A program made the position numbers and the translations under genes. 64,000 nucleotides of DNA. It comes from Paraphaeosphaeria minitans. Lineage: Eukaryota > Ascomycota > Dothideomycetes > Pleosporales > Didymosphaeriaceae. The stretch covers positions 868,001 through 932,000 of the forward strand of contig WJXW01000009.1 in NCBI GenBank assembly GCA_015832175.1, given 5' to 3'. The notes below the pieces were generated by a model. The model ran no database searches. It was not told where the DNA came from and saw nothing but the letters and a program-made list of their open reading frames with translations. Positions 1-13,672 of this stretch are shown one piece after another (the first letter of the stretch is position 1; each line of letters starts with the position of its first letter).

Positions 1-1908
<1,908 letters not shown>

Positions 1909-2544
1909 GACTTTTAGTACTAGTGGTACTAGTGTTGTAGTAGAAGGTAGTTTAAGACATTATTATTATTATAGCTAGTAGGAAGCCTATTACTATTAGT
2001 ATTAGCCAAGACAGGGCAAATATAGGCATATCTAGACTAGACGTTAGATAGGTAGTTTAAGGATTAGAAAGTATTAGAAAAGTAGTAGTAGTAGCTTTAT
2101 ATATATAGTGCCCATAAGGTAAGAGTAATAGTAAGAGATTATAAGTAAAAACTAGCCCCTATAAGTAATTCTTATAAGCGAAGCTTAACTCTCTAAATAG
2201 CTTATATTAAAATAAAGCTACTACTACTATAGTATAAGGTATTAGGCAGGTATTAGCTTTCCTAAAAAGCTATAGTTACAGTGTATAATACTAGCCACGT
2301 GTAGCTAGAAATAGAGCGTTGTATAATGAATAGTATTAGTTTTGAATAGTAATAATAGACCAGGCTAAGTTTAAGTAAAGATTACACTAATAGTAAGCTA
2401 AGGGCGTGCGCTAGGCCATAATTAGAGCGTGTAACTAAAAATAAAATAATGCTTTTAGTAACTACTTCTACTTACCTCTATACGCACTTTCTATAATATT
2501 CTGCCTAATATATCCTGCCCAATACTATCCTAATACCTATAATA
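1909..2544. other. Unassigned spacer
   Basis: Between the microsatellite and the candidate start of host frame X I see no LTR, domain or RNA gene. The text directly after the microsatellite is still rich in gta/tag triplets (agtactagtggtactag, and gtagtagtagtag near 2080), suggesting decayed edges of the same simple repeat. Confidence 0.4.
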
Positions 2545-4803
2545 ATGGACAATAGCGAAAGCCCTTATAAGAGGCGTAAGTAAGATTACAAATATTTAAC
2601 TAATTTAAACACAAAGAAGAATAGCTTTTTATAATAAGATAGGTCTAGAGTAGCGTAAACAAGCTAATGCGAAAAGCGCAGATAATAAAATAAGGTTAAT
2701 ATTCTAGAGTATAAAGTTTCAACTAGCCTCTTAGTATCTAATTAATACTACTAAAGAAGATTATAAGGAGACTCTAATAAAGTAATTACGTATTTAATTA
2801 AATCACATTATTACTACATCTTAGTAAGTATATACCCTAAAGTATTAGTAAGTATTAGTCCCTAATACTAACGTAGGTTTAAGGAAGGAAAGCTTTAGTA
2901 GTAACTAGTAATTAAGAATAGGGCTTATATTCCTTCTAAGACACTAGAGGAAGAACTTATTTACTAAAAAGTATTCTACTTTATCCCTAGCTTTCTACCT
3001 ATTAAAGTGTCTACTGTCTAGCCTTAGTTATTCTTAGCTATAGTACCTATTTCTAGTTGTAATAAAGAAGATTAGGAAGATATAAAAACCTTTTAGAAGG
3101 TATTATATTAAGTTTAAGCTTAACCTGCGCAAAACTAATTAATAATATAAGTAAATATATCTAGTGTTAAGTAGTAGTTATTTTAGTCTATACGTGCTAA
3201 ATAGAAGATACTAAAGCGTAGAATTAGTACACTTATGTGCAGGATTGCGTAGGAAGACTATGAAGTAAGGAACGCATTATTGCTATAGCTAATACTAGAC
3301 TAATACCTTATAAATAATCTTAGATTATTTTAATCCTAGGTTTAGTAACTATATTGCACCATTTTAGTTAGCTCTTATATAGAGGAGAGCGTTAAAGACA
3401 TAGGTATATATTTTTTCAAATACTTTATTATATCTTACTATTAATAGAAGCTAGGTATATAAGTTACTATACAAAATAGTAATACTTATTTTAGCTAGTG
3501 TAACTTATCTAACTTACTGCTACTACTACTCTAGGCTGTATTTACTAAATATAAGTAGGCTATAATAGTATTACTGTATAATACTTAAACTAGTAGACTA
3601 TGCAATAGATATAGCATTAACACAAGGCGCCTTCCTAGACTATATAGTATAGACATGCTATTAGAAGAAGTGTAAGTATAGTATTAGGTGTAGTATTAGG
3701 CATTACTAATATTATATAGGTAGGTAAACTTTCTACTGCAGAAGTTTAAGCCTATAGAGGTAATAGACTTAGTAGTTAAATTACTTAAAGATTATACCCT
3801 AGCTAAGCTATTTAGCTATAAAAGCTTCCTAAATAAGAAGGAAGCCTATAAGAAGTTATTAAGTTACTAGGAACATAATCCTAGTTTACAATAATATAGT
3901 ATAGTAGAATTAGCCAAGCTAAGGAAGTATTAGGCTAGTAACGTAGTGTTAGGTTAGGAAAATAGTATTAGGCTAGCAAAGTAGTAGTAGCTAGAGTAAA
4001 AAAGTAACTAGCTAATAAGCTAGCTACTAGTAGATTATATTAGAAATAGCTAGTATTTAACATTACTACCTTCTTTAGTTATTTTACTATACTTTCCTAT
4101 TTTTACCCTTAGTACTTTTTAAACGCTAAAACAAAAAAGGAGTTTTAAAAATAAACACCTAAATACTATAAACGCGTAATATAGCTACATATAGAAGGCC
4201 ACTAACAAAGTCCTTTTTACCTAAAATAAGAATCCTAGCAGAGGTAAGACTAAGGCCCTATAACTTATAAACTGTAATTCCCTAAGCTAAACATAAAGGA
4301 AACTAGACCTAGGTTATAGTATCGCGATTATAGGTAAACTATTAAAATAGAGGAAAGATAGGAATAATAATTCTTCTATCCTTAGTAGTAAAAAGTCCTA
4401 GTCTAGTGTATTACTTAAAAGTTGTAAGAATAGTAAAGGGAGGTGTAGAAACACTATTAGTAGTACTAGACTACTAAATAAAATTAATAATCTTCTAATA
4501 GCCCTATTTACTAGACTACGTTTAGTTTAAATATTATGTAAGAGTATAACTCTAGTATTTATAGATATAAGTAGATAATTATTAAAATTACTAGTATCAG
4601 AACTATCAAATCTAGTATCGGATAAATTGTTATACTTTGCATAATAGACTAATACTACTTAGTATTAGTCCTACAGTCTATTATAATTAATTAAATTAAC
4701 CTTATGGCGGCGTATATATAGGCATAAGGCATCCTGAAAGATCTCTATTTCTAAAGTAGAAAGCACAGCCCTATAACGTAACTAGAATAGTAGGTAATCT
4801 TTC
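2545..4803 (+). pseudogene. Host frame X, part 1: long degraded reading frame, product unknown
   Basis: From the ATG at 2545 one frame can be followed to the GypA-1 insertion at 4803, interrupted almost only by TAG/TAA codons of the RIP type. The predicted product begins MDNSESPYKRRK and is hydrophilic and Arg/Lys/Gln-rich. Around 3235-3310 it reads IAQEDYEVRNALLLQLIL, and later parts are rich in Lys and Leu. The frame at 4705-4707 (a retained TGG) agrees with the ATG frame over 2.16 kb, and after removal of GypA-1 and one duplication copy it continues in phase at 13673. I do not recognise the protein. Frame agreement alone is weak evidence in DNA of this composition, so the strand and frame are provisional. 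It could be the ORF of a larger transposon. Confidence 0.35.
4799..4803. repeat. Target-site duplication CTTTC, left copy (GypA-1)
   Basis: CTTTC directly precedes the TG of the left LTR and is repeated directly after the right LTR at 13668-13672. The perfect 5-bp match fixes both ends of GypA-1 and shows that it inserted as a unit. Confidence 0.93.
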
Positions 4804-5233
4804 TGTTAAATCCAAGAGGGTAACTAGTCCTAAAGGGTTAAGGTTAGTTCTTAGGCAGGAGTACTTATAGAAGGTAGAAGGTTTTATTAATACAATAGTA
4901 TCTTGCGAAGTATAATAAGTTAATAATTTAGTCTACTAGAATCTAAATAATAGATTAATAAACAGATAAAACATAAGTATAGAGAGCCTATCCTCGCGTT
5001 CCTATATACTAAGTAAAGGCCGCTCTATAGGGAGTGCTCTGTGGAGAGCGCTCTATAGAGAGTAGTTATATATGTTATACTCTATATAGAGCAATTAAGC
5101 GCTCTATAGAGAGTAGTTACATAACTCCTTTATTTAAGGCGTAGGTAGTATTAAATCCCTACTTAATCCCTACTACGCGCCTACTAAGTATAAAACTAGC
5201 TTCCTGCTATTATATAGATTTTAGATCCTAACA
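4804..5233 (-). repeat. GypA-1 3' LTR
   Basis: 430 bp, TGTTAAATCC at the left and GATCCTAACA at the right. The left ~207 bp (to about 5010) matches the 3' half of the GypA-2 and GypA-3 LTRs. The remainder (U3) is different and carries repeated GCGCTCTATAGAGA-like palindromes at about 5030-5115. It is followed by a pyrimidine-rich TTATCCCCTCTC, the complement of the polypurine tract used to prime plus-strand synthesis. Confidence 0.94.
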
Positions 5234-5245
5234 TTATCCCCTCTC
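5234..5245 (-). other. GypA-1 polypurine tract
   Basis: The complement of TTATCCCCTCTC, a short purine run immediately inside the 3' LTR, as in other LTR retrotransposons. The same position in GypA-3 reads TTATCCTCCCCCTC. Confidence 0.7.
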
Positions 5246-5439
5246 TTTTATAGATTTATCCTAAATTATATGCTTAGATCTTAGCCCTTATTATATAAGC
5301 TATTCTGCTAACCCTGCTTACTATAAGTATATCTGTTAGTATTATACCTAGTAACTTTACTATTTAAAAACATTAATTATATTATAAGATTTAAGAAACT
5401 AATATTATTATAAAGAACCCTTATATTACTTGTAGTTTT

Positions 5440-5835
5440 AAAGGTTCTATTTACTACGTTATACTAGATTTAGGTTTAAAGTGTTCTAAATATGTTCGCT
5501 TAGGTTATCTACATGTAAATATAAGCTAGTTATCACTAGATAAGACTTACAAAGAGTATAAAAAAAAGTTAAGGAGGATAAAAAGGTGTTGTCTCTCCTA
5601 ATAGTATAATTATTATAAAATAAGAAGATACTAACTTAGGCTAAAGAGCGTACTTATAAGAAAACATTATATATAGCTACAGAAATAGCTGTAAATAGTA
5701 AGGACATAAGTGTAGATACTGTTAATTATCCTACTACAGCAGCGACTGTTAGTTACTTTATAGCGATGTAGTTAACTCTTAATATAGTAGACACTATAGC
5801 GTTAGTACTATAGTCCTCCTAGATATATTTATGTT
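5440..5835 (+). pseudogene. GypA-1 antisense reading frame: Cys motif plus charged C-terminal part
   Basis: This frame runs opposite to pol, between the chromodomain and the 3' LTR. It reads LKCSKYVRLGY near 5480-5520, where the Tyr codon TAT is the expected RIP product of Cys TGT, so the ancestral motif is probably C-x2-C-V-R-L-G. A Lys/Glu-rich segment with a YKEYKKKL stretch follows. A one-base slip near the A8 run at about 5561-5568 seems to break the frame, which then continues as a charged region to about 5835. A related frame occupies the same place in GypA-2 and GypA-3. The function is unknown; a nucleic-acid-binding role is only suggested by the Cys motif. Confidence 0.5.
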
Positions 5836-5839
5836 TCTA

Positions 5840-8800
5840 ATAGAATTCTTTAATCTTTTACTAATAGTTTCCTAGATTGCTCTTTAGTTCCTAGGTGTTT
5901 TCGCTATATAGGTAACTTTTCCACTTAACAAGGTATGTGTTATTATACTAATTATATTCTAGAATTCTGTTAACTTTAAATTTATTTTCTTCCTTAGTTC
6001 TATAGTAGAAGGCGGTTCTAACTAGTGTATTAGGGTCTACTAGTTCTAGTAGTAACACGTAGAATACTAGGTGTATCTTTGCATCTAGCAGTAGTTCTAA
6101 CTTATAGTTTACTAGTAATATTTACTTAGAAATGTAAAATAGTCTAATCTTAATATAACCTAGTTTCTTATGTTTCCTGTTCTAAGTTTAAACGTTCTTT
6201 GTAAGTACATATACTTTATACCCCTTTTTTAGCTAAGGTGCCGTTTTACGTTTCTAATTTTATTAAGAAATTAACTACTGTTAAGCTTTTTTAAGGTTCT
6301 TTTAGAGTTGTTAGTGTATTTTCTTTATATTTTCTGCTATATCTATGGCTTCTTTTACTTTAATTATTATAGGAAATTGTTAATTCAAGAGATGTAGATG
6401 TCTTCTATAGTTTATATAGAATAGTGTATGTCCTAATACTACTAATACTTTATTATTATAGGCTAACTGTGCTATAGGTAGTAATAAAACCTAGTTATTC
6501 TTCTAACTATTATAGTAGATGCGTAGGTACGTTTCTATAGTTTAGTTTATACGTTCTGTCTATCTATCTATTTATAGATAGTAAGCTGTTAATAGCTTTC
6601 GTTTCGTTCTAAGTAGGGCTATAAGTATTATTTAGTAATTTAATATAAGGAGCTTGTCTCTATTACTAATAATTATTTTTAGGATTCTGTAATATCTAAT
6701 TAGTTAGTCTAAGATACGAAAAGTGAGTTCTTTTACTATTATTCTCTTAAGGTATAAAATAAGCTTAATATACTTAGTTAGTTAGTAGACTATTACTAGT
6801 ATACTATTATATTTAATTCCTATTATTATATCCTTAGAGTTTAGAATTCCTATAATAAAATCTATAGTGATGTCTTCTTATAGTGCTATTAGTATTCTAA
6901 TTACTTATGTCTCTCTATATTTAAGATATATACTATGTTTATTTCTTTAGCATTCTATATATTTGTAGATGTAAGTTCTTATAGCTTTTTTAATTACTTT
7001 AAAGGTGTAGTTCCTTTAGATAAGTTCTATTATTTTTGTAATACCTAGGTGTCTATATATAGGGTTATCGTGGTATTATTAAATAACCTTAGTCTATAGA
7101 TGTTTTAGAACTTCTTAGTTAATTACTAAAAGTTAATTTAGTTCTACTATTAGTTCTAGCGATCTATCTTTAGCTGTGTAAAGAATTATAGAGAAGGTTT
7201 TTACCTTTTCTCTTACTAGATTACTTTGTTAGCTAAGAGCGTCTACTTTGCTATTTTCTTTTCTAGCTATATAGATAATTTTAAACTTATACTACCTAGT
7301 AGTCTATAACTATTTTTATTATTATAGTGTAAGTTCCTTTATTATTGTGAACCTTAAAAGGTTCTTATAATCTATATAGATTTTAGCGTTAAGCAACTAA
7401 GCGCGTAGATTCTCTAGTGCTTTAAGGCTTTAATAATAGCGTACAGTTCTTTGTTATATATATTATATTGTGTTTTAGTATTATTAAATTTATATAAGTA
7501 GTAGGCAATTAGGTACTATTTGCTATTACGTTTTTATTTGTCGTAGGCGCCTAGCGTAAGATCGCTAGTGTCTGTTTTAAAGCGTAGTAGTTTATTACTT
7601 CTAAAATAAACAAGAATAGGTTCTATAATATATACTATCTTAAGGAGTTAGAATAATATTCTACACTTATTTATCTATTTGAAGGGTACATTCTTCTTTA
7701 TAAAATTTATTAAAGGTATTGTGACCTTTACGTAATTTTAGATACATTGTTAGTTAAATCTATAGAATTCTAAGAATTCTTAGATATTCGTAGCTATCTT
7801 TACTATTAGCTAGTTCTTAGTATATTTAATTTTACTTAGTGCTATCTTAATTCCTTCTATAGTAATAATATGTTCTAGGAATTTAAGTTATTTAACGTTA
7901 AACTTATAATTCTTAAGTTTAATGCGAAGGTATACTTTATCTAGTACTTCTAATACTGTCTATATATGCTTAGTGTAGTTAGATTATATTTTTTGAAAAG
8001 ACAAGGATATCGTCTATATACGCAATAATAAATATGTTTAGATATTTATAAAGTACGTTATTAATAGGTGCTATAAAAGCAGCTAGTGCGTTTATAAGTC
8101 TAAAAGGGATAACCTTATATTTAAATGATCTATAGCGTAATTAAAACGCTGTTTTCTATTTTTTACCTTTCTTAATTTATATAAAGTGTTAACTATCTCT
8201 TAGATCTATTATTATAAATATCTTAGCTTAAGATAATTAATCTTATAACTCTATAATATTTAGTAGTAGATATTAGTTCTTTATTATTATAGTGTTAAGT
8301 TATTAGTAGTTAACATATAGTCTGTCTAATCTATCCTTTTTCTTAATAAATATAAAAGGGCTTACTGCTAGTAACTTTAATAGTTATATATATCCTTTCT
8401 TAAGGTTTGTCTTAATAAAATCGCGTTCTTTAAGGAGTTGTTCTCCTATCTTACTATATAGTAGTCTAAAGGGTAGCGTCTTCTCTTCTTCTAGGTCTAT
8501 TATAAGATTCTAGGGTTAATATTCTAGTAGGGTTGCTTTTTATTCCTTCTCTATAAATATATATATCTATTTCCTATACTCTTTTAATAAGGTAAAAGGT
8601 GTACTATTATCCTCCTTCTTACACTTCTTAACCTAGTAGTTTCTACTAGCGTCTACTAAGGTGTGCTTCTATTTTTCAACTATCTGTTACAGTATTATGT
8701 TATTAATAACTCCCTTATCTACTATTATTTTTAGTTAATATATAGGCTTTACTTATAATATATAATTATAGCGTTTAAATAATATTCTCTTTATACCCTA
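5840..8800 (-). pseudogene. GypA-1 pol: reverse transcriptase, RNase H, integrase, chromodomain
   Basis: Read on the minus strand, the reverse transcriptase catalytic motif is intact as Y-I-D-D-I at about 8009-8021, preceded by F-I-I-A. RNase H lies at about 7300-7640, integrase at about 6300-7100 and a chromodomain at about 5850-6000. The parts align with the clearer GypA-2 pol in the same order and spacing. The polyprotein would copy the RNA and insert the DNA copy; chromodomains in this family bind modified histone tails and direct insertion to heterochromatin (family knowledge). Numerous TAG/TAA codons at Trp and Gln positions show that it is dead. The upstream protease and gag are displaced by the nested element. 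Confidence 0.9.
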
Positions 8801-8811
8801 GTTATTCTACA

Positions 8812-8816
8812 GGTTG
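8812..8816. repeat. Target-site duplication GGTTG, left copy (short LTR element)
   Basis: GGTTG precedes TGTCTG of the left LTR and recurs at 11017-11021 after the right LTR. The uninterrupted homologous sequence in GypA-2 (near 21135, opposite strand) has a single copy of this site, confirming the insertion point. Confidence 0.93.
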
Positions 8817-9128
8817 TGTCTGTACACTTTATCGTACAAATAGCACTAAGTGAAATAGGGGCCTACCTACCTGTAGGGACCCGCACAAGGACCCACTACT
8901 TAGGTTAGCGCTAAGAGGCAGAGACTTTATAAGGCCCTGCCTACCTATAAGGACCCGCACAAGGACCCACTGCTTAGGTTAGCGCTAAAAGGCAGAGACT
9001 TTATAAGGTTCTTAGTGCCCCTTTGTACAATAGATAAAACATAATTAATTAAACCTACTTCTTACCCTTTGCATAATAGTATACTATTAACCCTTAAATA
9101 CTTAATTATAGATTAAGCTAAACTAACA
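8817..9128. repeat. Short LTR element, left LTR
   Basis: 312 bp, TGTCTGTACA to AAACTAACA. It contains two tandem copies of a ~74-bp block with GGACCCGCACAAGGACC and TTAGGTTAGCGCTAA, ending in CTTTATAAGG (8861-9008). It keeps more CA/TG than its surroundings. Confidence 0.92.
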
Positions 9129-10704
9129 CTAATTAGTAGTTAATTCTAATTAACTGTAAACTAGTAAGGTCTAAAGACAGAGCGCCTTATAAGCTAGATA
9201 CGTAGGCTCTATATTATTACCTTTACTAGAGATTAAATTTTAGATTGTATAATAAGCAGAAACAAAGCGCGTATATCTATAAAGAGTCGCACAATCTAGT
9301 CTAAGCTATTCTATAGAAAAGAAAGGAGATAATAAACCCCTTTATAACCCTAAAAAACACGTCGCACGATTGAACTAGTGACAACTAAACGCAAACATGT
9401 TACATAATTAAACTAGTGACAACTAAACGCAGACATGTTACATAACTAAAAAAAATAATAATAATATAGCTTTAAGACTAGGAGACTTCCTAGAGGAACT
9501 ATAACCTAAGGACGTTGCGTAATAATTAATACTACCTCTTTAGTAAGAAGATAAAGCAATATAGCTTTAATAAGTAAAGGAAGTAATAAACATTAAGGCT
9601 ATTACTTTAAAAGGAGATATTACACAAAAGTACTAAATAAATAGAGTAGATTTACACAGCCCCCTACCCCCTTCTCTAAAATAGCTAAACATTTATATAG
9701 TGTATATAATTGCGTAATATCGCGCAAGTAGCCTTAAAAGTAAAGAAGTAATCTCTTCTTTTGCTAAAGATTTTAATAACTAGAAAAAGAGAATCTTTAA
9801 TAAGATTAGTTATGTAGTAAGAAGAGAGCTTATTACTTTTCTTATAAAAAAAGGCTTTATTGCTACTAATACTATAATAAAGGACACTTATATAAAGAAA
9901 CTCTTTAAACTGTTATAGTTTAACTATAAGCTACAGACCTTTTATATAATAATATTATAACTATAACCTAAACCGCTTCGCACAATCCTAATAATGTAAC
10001 CTACACTATCTGCAGGTAATGTATATACACATAGAGTATAGCTAGGGCCTATCCCTATATGCGCGAGGACAGAGACACTATATATAGAGCTACACTAGTA
10101 GTAGTAGCCTAAAACCTAGACTACTTTTGCCTAATAAACTATATTGTATAAAGAGGCTAAACACTCTTAGTCTCTTTAATAACTAGGAGATTATACTTCT
10201 ATCTAGTTAGATAATATTATTCTTAACTTTAAAAGAGAGCTAGAGGATAAAGACTATTACATAAAAGAGGAGGAAGATAAATAAGACTAATAAAGTAATA
10301 GAGAAGAAGTATAGAAGGCTACCTTATACCTTACTTCTACTATATACTTTTATCGCACGACTAGGAGACATCTTTCTATACCTACTTACTAAGACCTAGC
10401 GCTAAGCATTATATTACTTAATACCCTACCTTCTATTTACGCATAAGACATATGCCTAGAAAGAGCCTTATTATGTAATATACCTCTACTACCGTGCAAA
10501 AAAGTAGGGTAAAAACTAAGTAGGTTAGCTATTACTACCTATTTATATAAGAGTAGGTATAAATAGAACCTCTGCTATATAGTAACACTGCACCTACCTT
10601 ACAACCTGTTCTAATAGGGGAAGGCTAACTATATAGATAGAGAAGGACAGGAAAAGGAAAGTGTATAATAGATATAAGCTATTATATAAAAGAAAAATTA
10701 CTAG
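9129..10704. other. Interior of the short LTR element
   Basis: No pol motif is visible. 9373-9448 is an exact-phase tandem duplication of a 38-bp unit starting AACTAGTGACAACTAAACGC, the two copies differing by transitions. The plus strand around 9460-9970 can be read as a Lys-rich protein fragment with RIP-type stops. Nothing else is recognised. Confidence 0.6.
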
Positions 10705-11016
10705 TGTCTATACAGTTTATTATATAAATAGCACTAAGTAAAATAGGGGCCTGCCTACCTATAGGGACCCGCACAAGGACCTACTACTTAGGTTAGCGCT
10801 AAGAGGCAGAGACTTTATAAGGCCCTACCTACCTATAAGAACCCGCATAAGGACCTACTGCTTAGGTTAGCGCTAAGAGGCAGAGACTTTATAAGGTCCT
10901 TAGTGCCCCTTTATATAATAGATAAGACGTAATTAATTAAACCTACTTCTTACCCTTTGCACGATAGTATACTATTAACCCTTAAATGCTTAATTACAGA
11001 TTAAGCCAAACTAATA
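10705..11016. repeat. Short LTR element, right LTR
   Basis: 312 bp, TGTCTATACAG to AAACTAATA. It differs from the left LTR mostly by C/T and G/A changes, as expected after RIP. It carries the same internal ~74-bp duplication. Confidence 0.92.
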
Positions 11017-11021
11017 GGTTG

Positions 11022-13237
11022 TGTATTATTAACTAAAGTAATCTTAAGACTAACTTATACTTAGATCCTAGTAAAATATTTAAAGTAAGTTCCTTTCTAT
11101 GTTCTTAGACTATTATTGTAGTAGTAACCTCCTAGTATATCTAAGGTGTGTTACGTATTAGGGATCTATTTGCAACATAGATAATATAGGATATTTTTTT
11201 CTCTAATATTATAAGTCCTACTTATCTTGCTATCTAATAAAATATAAAGTTACTTTCTACTCTTAAGTTTATAAAAGCTTAAGCCTATATTACTTTAAGC
11301 TGTACTAGTAGCTTAACTAATACTATACTTACTATAGCATTTAATTTAATAAAGATATTTTCTTATCTAAGTTTAGGCCTAAAAAAGATATTTATTTATA
11401 TAGGTTATAGTTAAGTTCTAGTGCCTAGTATACGTTTCTAGGCATCCGCTTCTATTATTATTCTTAAGTATATAGCTTATATAGATTATCTTTTTCTTCC
11501 TATAAAGATATTCTGCTATTTTTCCTCCTATAGTCTTTACTATTCCTATGTACTAGTTAAATTAGTAGTTCTATTATCACTTCTTATATAGGGCAGTTTA
11601 CAAAGCTGTCTAAATATTTAGCTATATAGTAGTATTTGTAGTTTTAGTTTAGACATGTATACTAGTACAGTTATATATAGTCTCAATTAATAAGTATATT
11701 ATAGTATTTATTACCCTTTAGCGTAAAGTAAGGGAAGTATTTTACTTATTATTTATCCTAGAGGTGTTTATTGTAAGCTATAATAGGATAGTCTATCTAT
11801 ATCTATCTATAGTATAGGTTCTTTTTAAGTTATTTTTTATTCTCTTCTTTCTCCGCCTTATGTTATATATATATTAGTTCTTTGCAATACATCTACATAC
11901 AGAATTAGTATGTAGGATTTTAGTAGTCTAGGTAGTACTTTAGTATGTAGTCTAACTTCTTATTTTTATAAGGTTATACTCCCTTTAGTGCCTAGTACAG
12001 TTCTATATAGTCCTAAACATTTAGTTTATACTTAGGTAATATAGGATTGTCTTCTTTTTACCTACTTTATAAGTAAGAAGTAGAAGATCTTAGTATCTCT
12101 TCTATATTTTCTACGTTGTAGTATATATTAGAGTTGTCTTCTAGATCTTTGTATAATTATAAGTTAGGTAAATCTAATTACTTACTTTGCTCTAGTATAA
12201 CGCGTTAGTAACTAAATAGCGTTATAATAACTTCCTATTCCTTATTAGATTCTTAGTCCTTAATAGTTAGTACGTTTAACTTAGTTTAATAGACTTAATT
12301 CTTTAATTTACAGTTCCGAGCTATATAGCCTAGTTTACTATATATAAAGTATTTACAAGTCTTAGTTATTAGTTATTAACTTCTATTAGAAACGCGTTTA
12401 TTAGGCTACTTAGGGCCTATCTTTTCTTCTTTTCCTTTACCTATATAGTTAAACTAGACATCTTCTATTAGTTCGTATCTCTAGTAGCTCTTTAGTTGTT
12501 GCTTTTAGATAATTCTAATAGAGTTCTTATAAACTACTTTTGCTAGTTATCTAAAGCTTATCGCCCTAGGGTTTTAGTAGAGCTCTTGTTGCAGTAAAAA
12601 CTATTCTCTATTAATTCTAATCGTTTATTAATATAATTTTTTAAAGTTAGTAATTTGTGCACTACTATATAAGAGTTTCTTATATAGTTTCTATTTAAGG
12701 CCTTATTTTTATATATCCTAAAGAGATTTATTATCCTAGTTAAGTTGCACAGCGTATCTACAAAACTTAGTTATATACTTAGCTACTAACTATTTCTAAG
12801 TTATATTCTAAATCTTTACTTTTGTAATACAGTTCTTATTAGCAATCCTACAGAGTTATTAAGTTATTTCTTAAAGTTATTATAATTTTTAATAATATTA
12901 ACTATATTAGCGTGCTTGTTTACGTAATTATTGTTATTATTATTATTATAGTCTAATCCTAGGTACTTTTTAAGGTAAGAATAGATCTATAATCCTATAT
13001 CTCCTTGCATGTATATTACTATAAAGATAACCTTTTTCTTATCTTTAAGAGATTTGTTTAAGTTAAAGAAGTAGAGGTCTAACTAGAGAATCTAGATATT
13101 AGTTTAACATCGTTTACTAAAGTAGAGATTAGGTTTATACACTTTACTACTTTTTTTTGTAAGAGTAATCTTAGCGGCACCTAAAGCTATAGAAGAGGTA
13201 GGAGTTTATAAAGTACTTATATTAAGGGTGTTTAAGA
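11022..13237 (-). pseudogene. GypA-1 gag and protease region
   Basis: Minus-strand continuation of GypA-1 on the other side of the nested element. At about 12300-12345 it encodes a retroviral-type zinc knuckle: C-x2-(Y for C)-x3-G-(Y for H)-x-A-R-N-C, two positions being RIP products of Cys and His codons. This identifies the upstream part as gag, the nucleic-acid-packaging protein. The protease lies between gag and the nested element, near 11240-11330, matching GypA-2 about 20840-20930. An AAT/AATA-rich stretch near 12930-12950 corresponds to the AAT repeat in GypA-2 gag (19202-19222). Many stops. Confidence 0.8.
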
Positions 13238-13667
13238 TGTTAAATCTAAGAGGGTAGCTAGTTCTAAAGGGTTAAAGTTAGTTCTTAGATAGGAGTACTT
13301 ACAGAAGGTAGAAAGTCTTATTAATATAATAGTATCTTGCGAAGTGTTATAAGTTAATAATTTAGTCTACTAGAATCTAAATAATAGATTAATAAATAGA
13401 TTAAACATAAGTATAAAAAGCCTATCTTTACGTTCCTATATACTAAGTAAAGGCTGCTCTATAGGGAGCGCTCTATAGAGAGCGCTCTGTAGAGAGTAGT
13501 TATATGTGTTATGCTTTATACAGAGTAATTAAGCGCTCTATAAAGGGTAGTTACGTAACTCTTTTATTTAAGGCGTAGCTGGCATCGAATCCCCGCTTAA
13601 TCCCTGCTACGCGCCCACTAGGTATAAAACCAGCTTCCCGCCATTATGTGGATTTTAGATCCTAACA
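13238..13667 (-). repeat. GypA-1 5' LTR
   Basis: 430 bp, TGTTAAATCTAAG to GATCCTAACA, the pair of the 4804-5233 LTR. Repeated palindromic GCGCTCTATAGAGAGC-type units at about 13465-13500 lie in U3. The partner repeats differ largely by transitions. The duplication CTTTC follows at 13668-13672. Confidence 0.94.
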
Positions 13668-13672
13668 CTTTC
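13668..13672. repeat. Target-site duplication CTTTC, right copy (GypA-1)
   Basis: Identical to 4799-4803. Removing GypA-1 and one copy restores host frame X in phase. Confidence 0.93.

Larger units (their letters stand above)
8817..11016. mobile_element. Short non-autonomous LTR retrotransposon inserted in GypA-1
   Basis: 2.2 kb bounded by two 312-bp direct repeats that start TGTCT and end in TAACA or its RIP product TAATA, with a GGTTG duplication on both sides. The 1.58 kb interior (9129-10704) shows no reverse transcriptase, integrase or RNase H motif and is too short for them, so the element must have depended on proteins made elsewhere. By size and structure it is a small LARD- or TRIM-like element. 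Part of the interior on the plus strand, about 9460-9970, gives a charged reading that could be a decayed gag, but I cannot identify it. The LTRs are unlike those of the other families here. Confidence 0.9.
4804..13667 (-). mobile_element. GypA-1: complete Ty3/Gypsy chromodomain retrotransposon, degraded, with a nested element
   Basis: A minus-strand LTR retrotransposon bounded by two 430-bp LTRs (4804-5233 and 13238-13667) that begin TGTTAAAT and end CCTAACA, with the duplication CTTTC on both sides. Reading along the element from high to low coordinates the order is 5' LTR, gag with a zinc knuckle, protease, reverse transcriptase, RNase H, integrase, chromodomain, an antisense reading frame and the 3' LTR. 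This is the chromovirus order. A 2.2 kb LTR element with its own duplication sits between protease and reverse transcriptase (8812-11021). Without it the element is about 6.66 kb, close to the 6.7 kb of GypA-2. RIP-type stops run throughout and no protein can be made. Confidence 0.95.
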
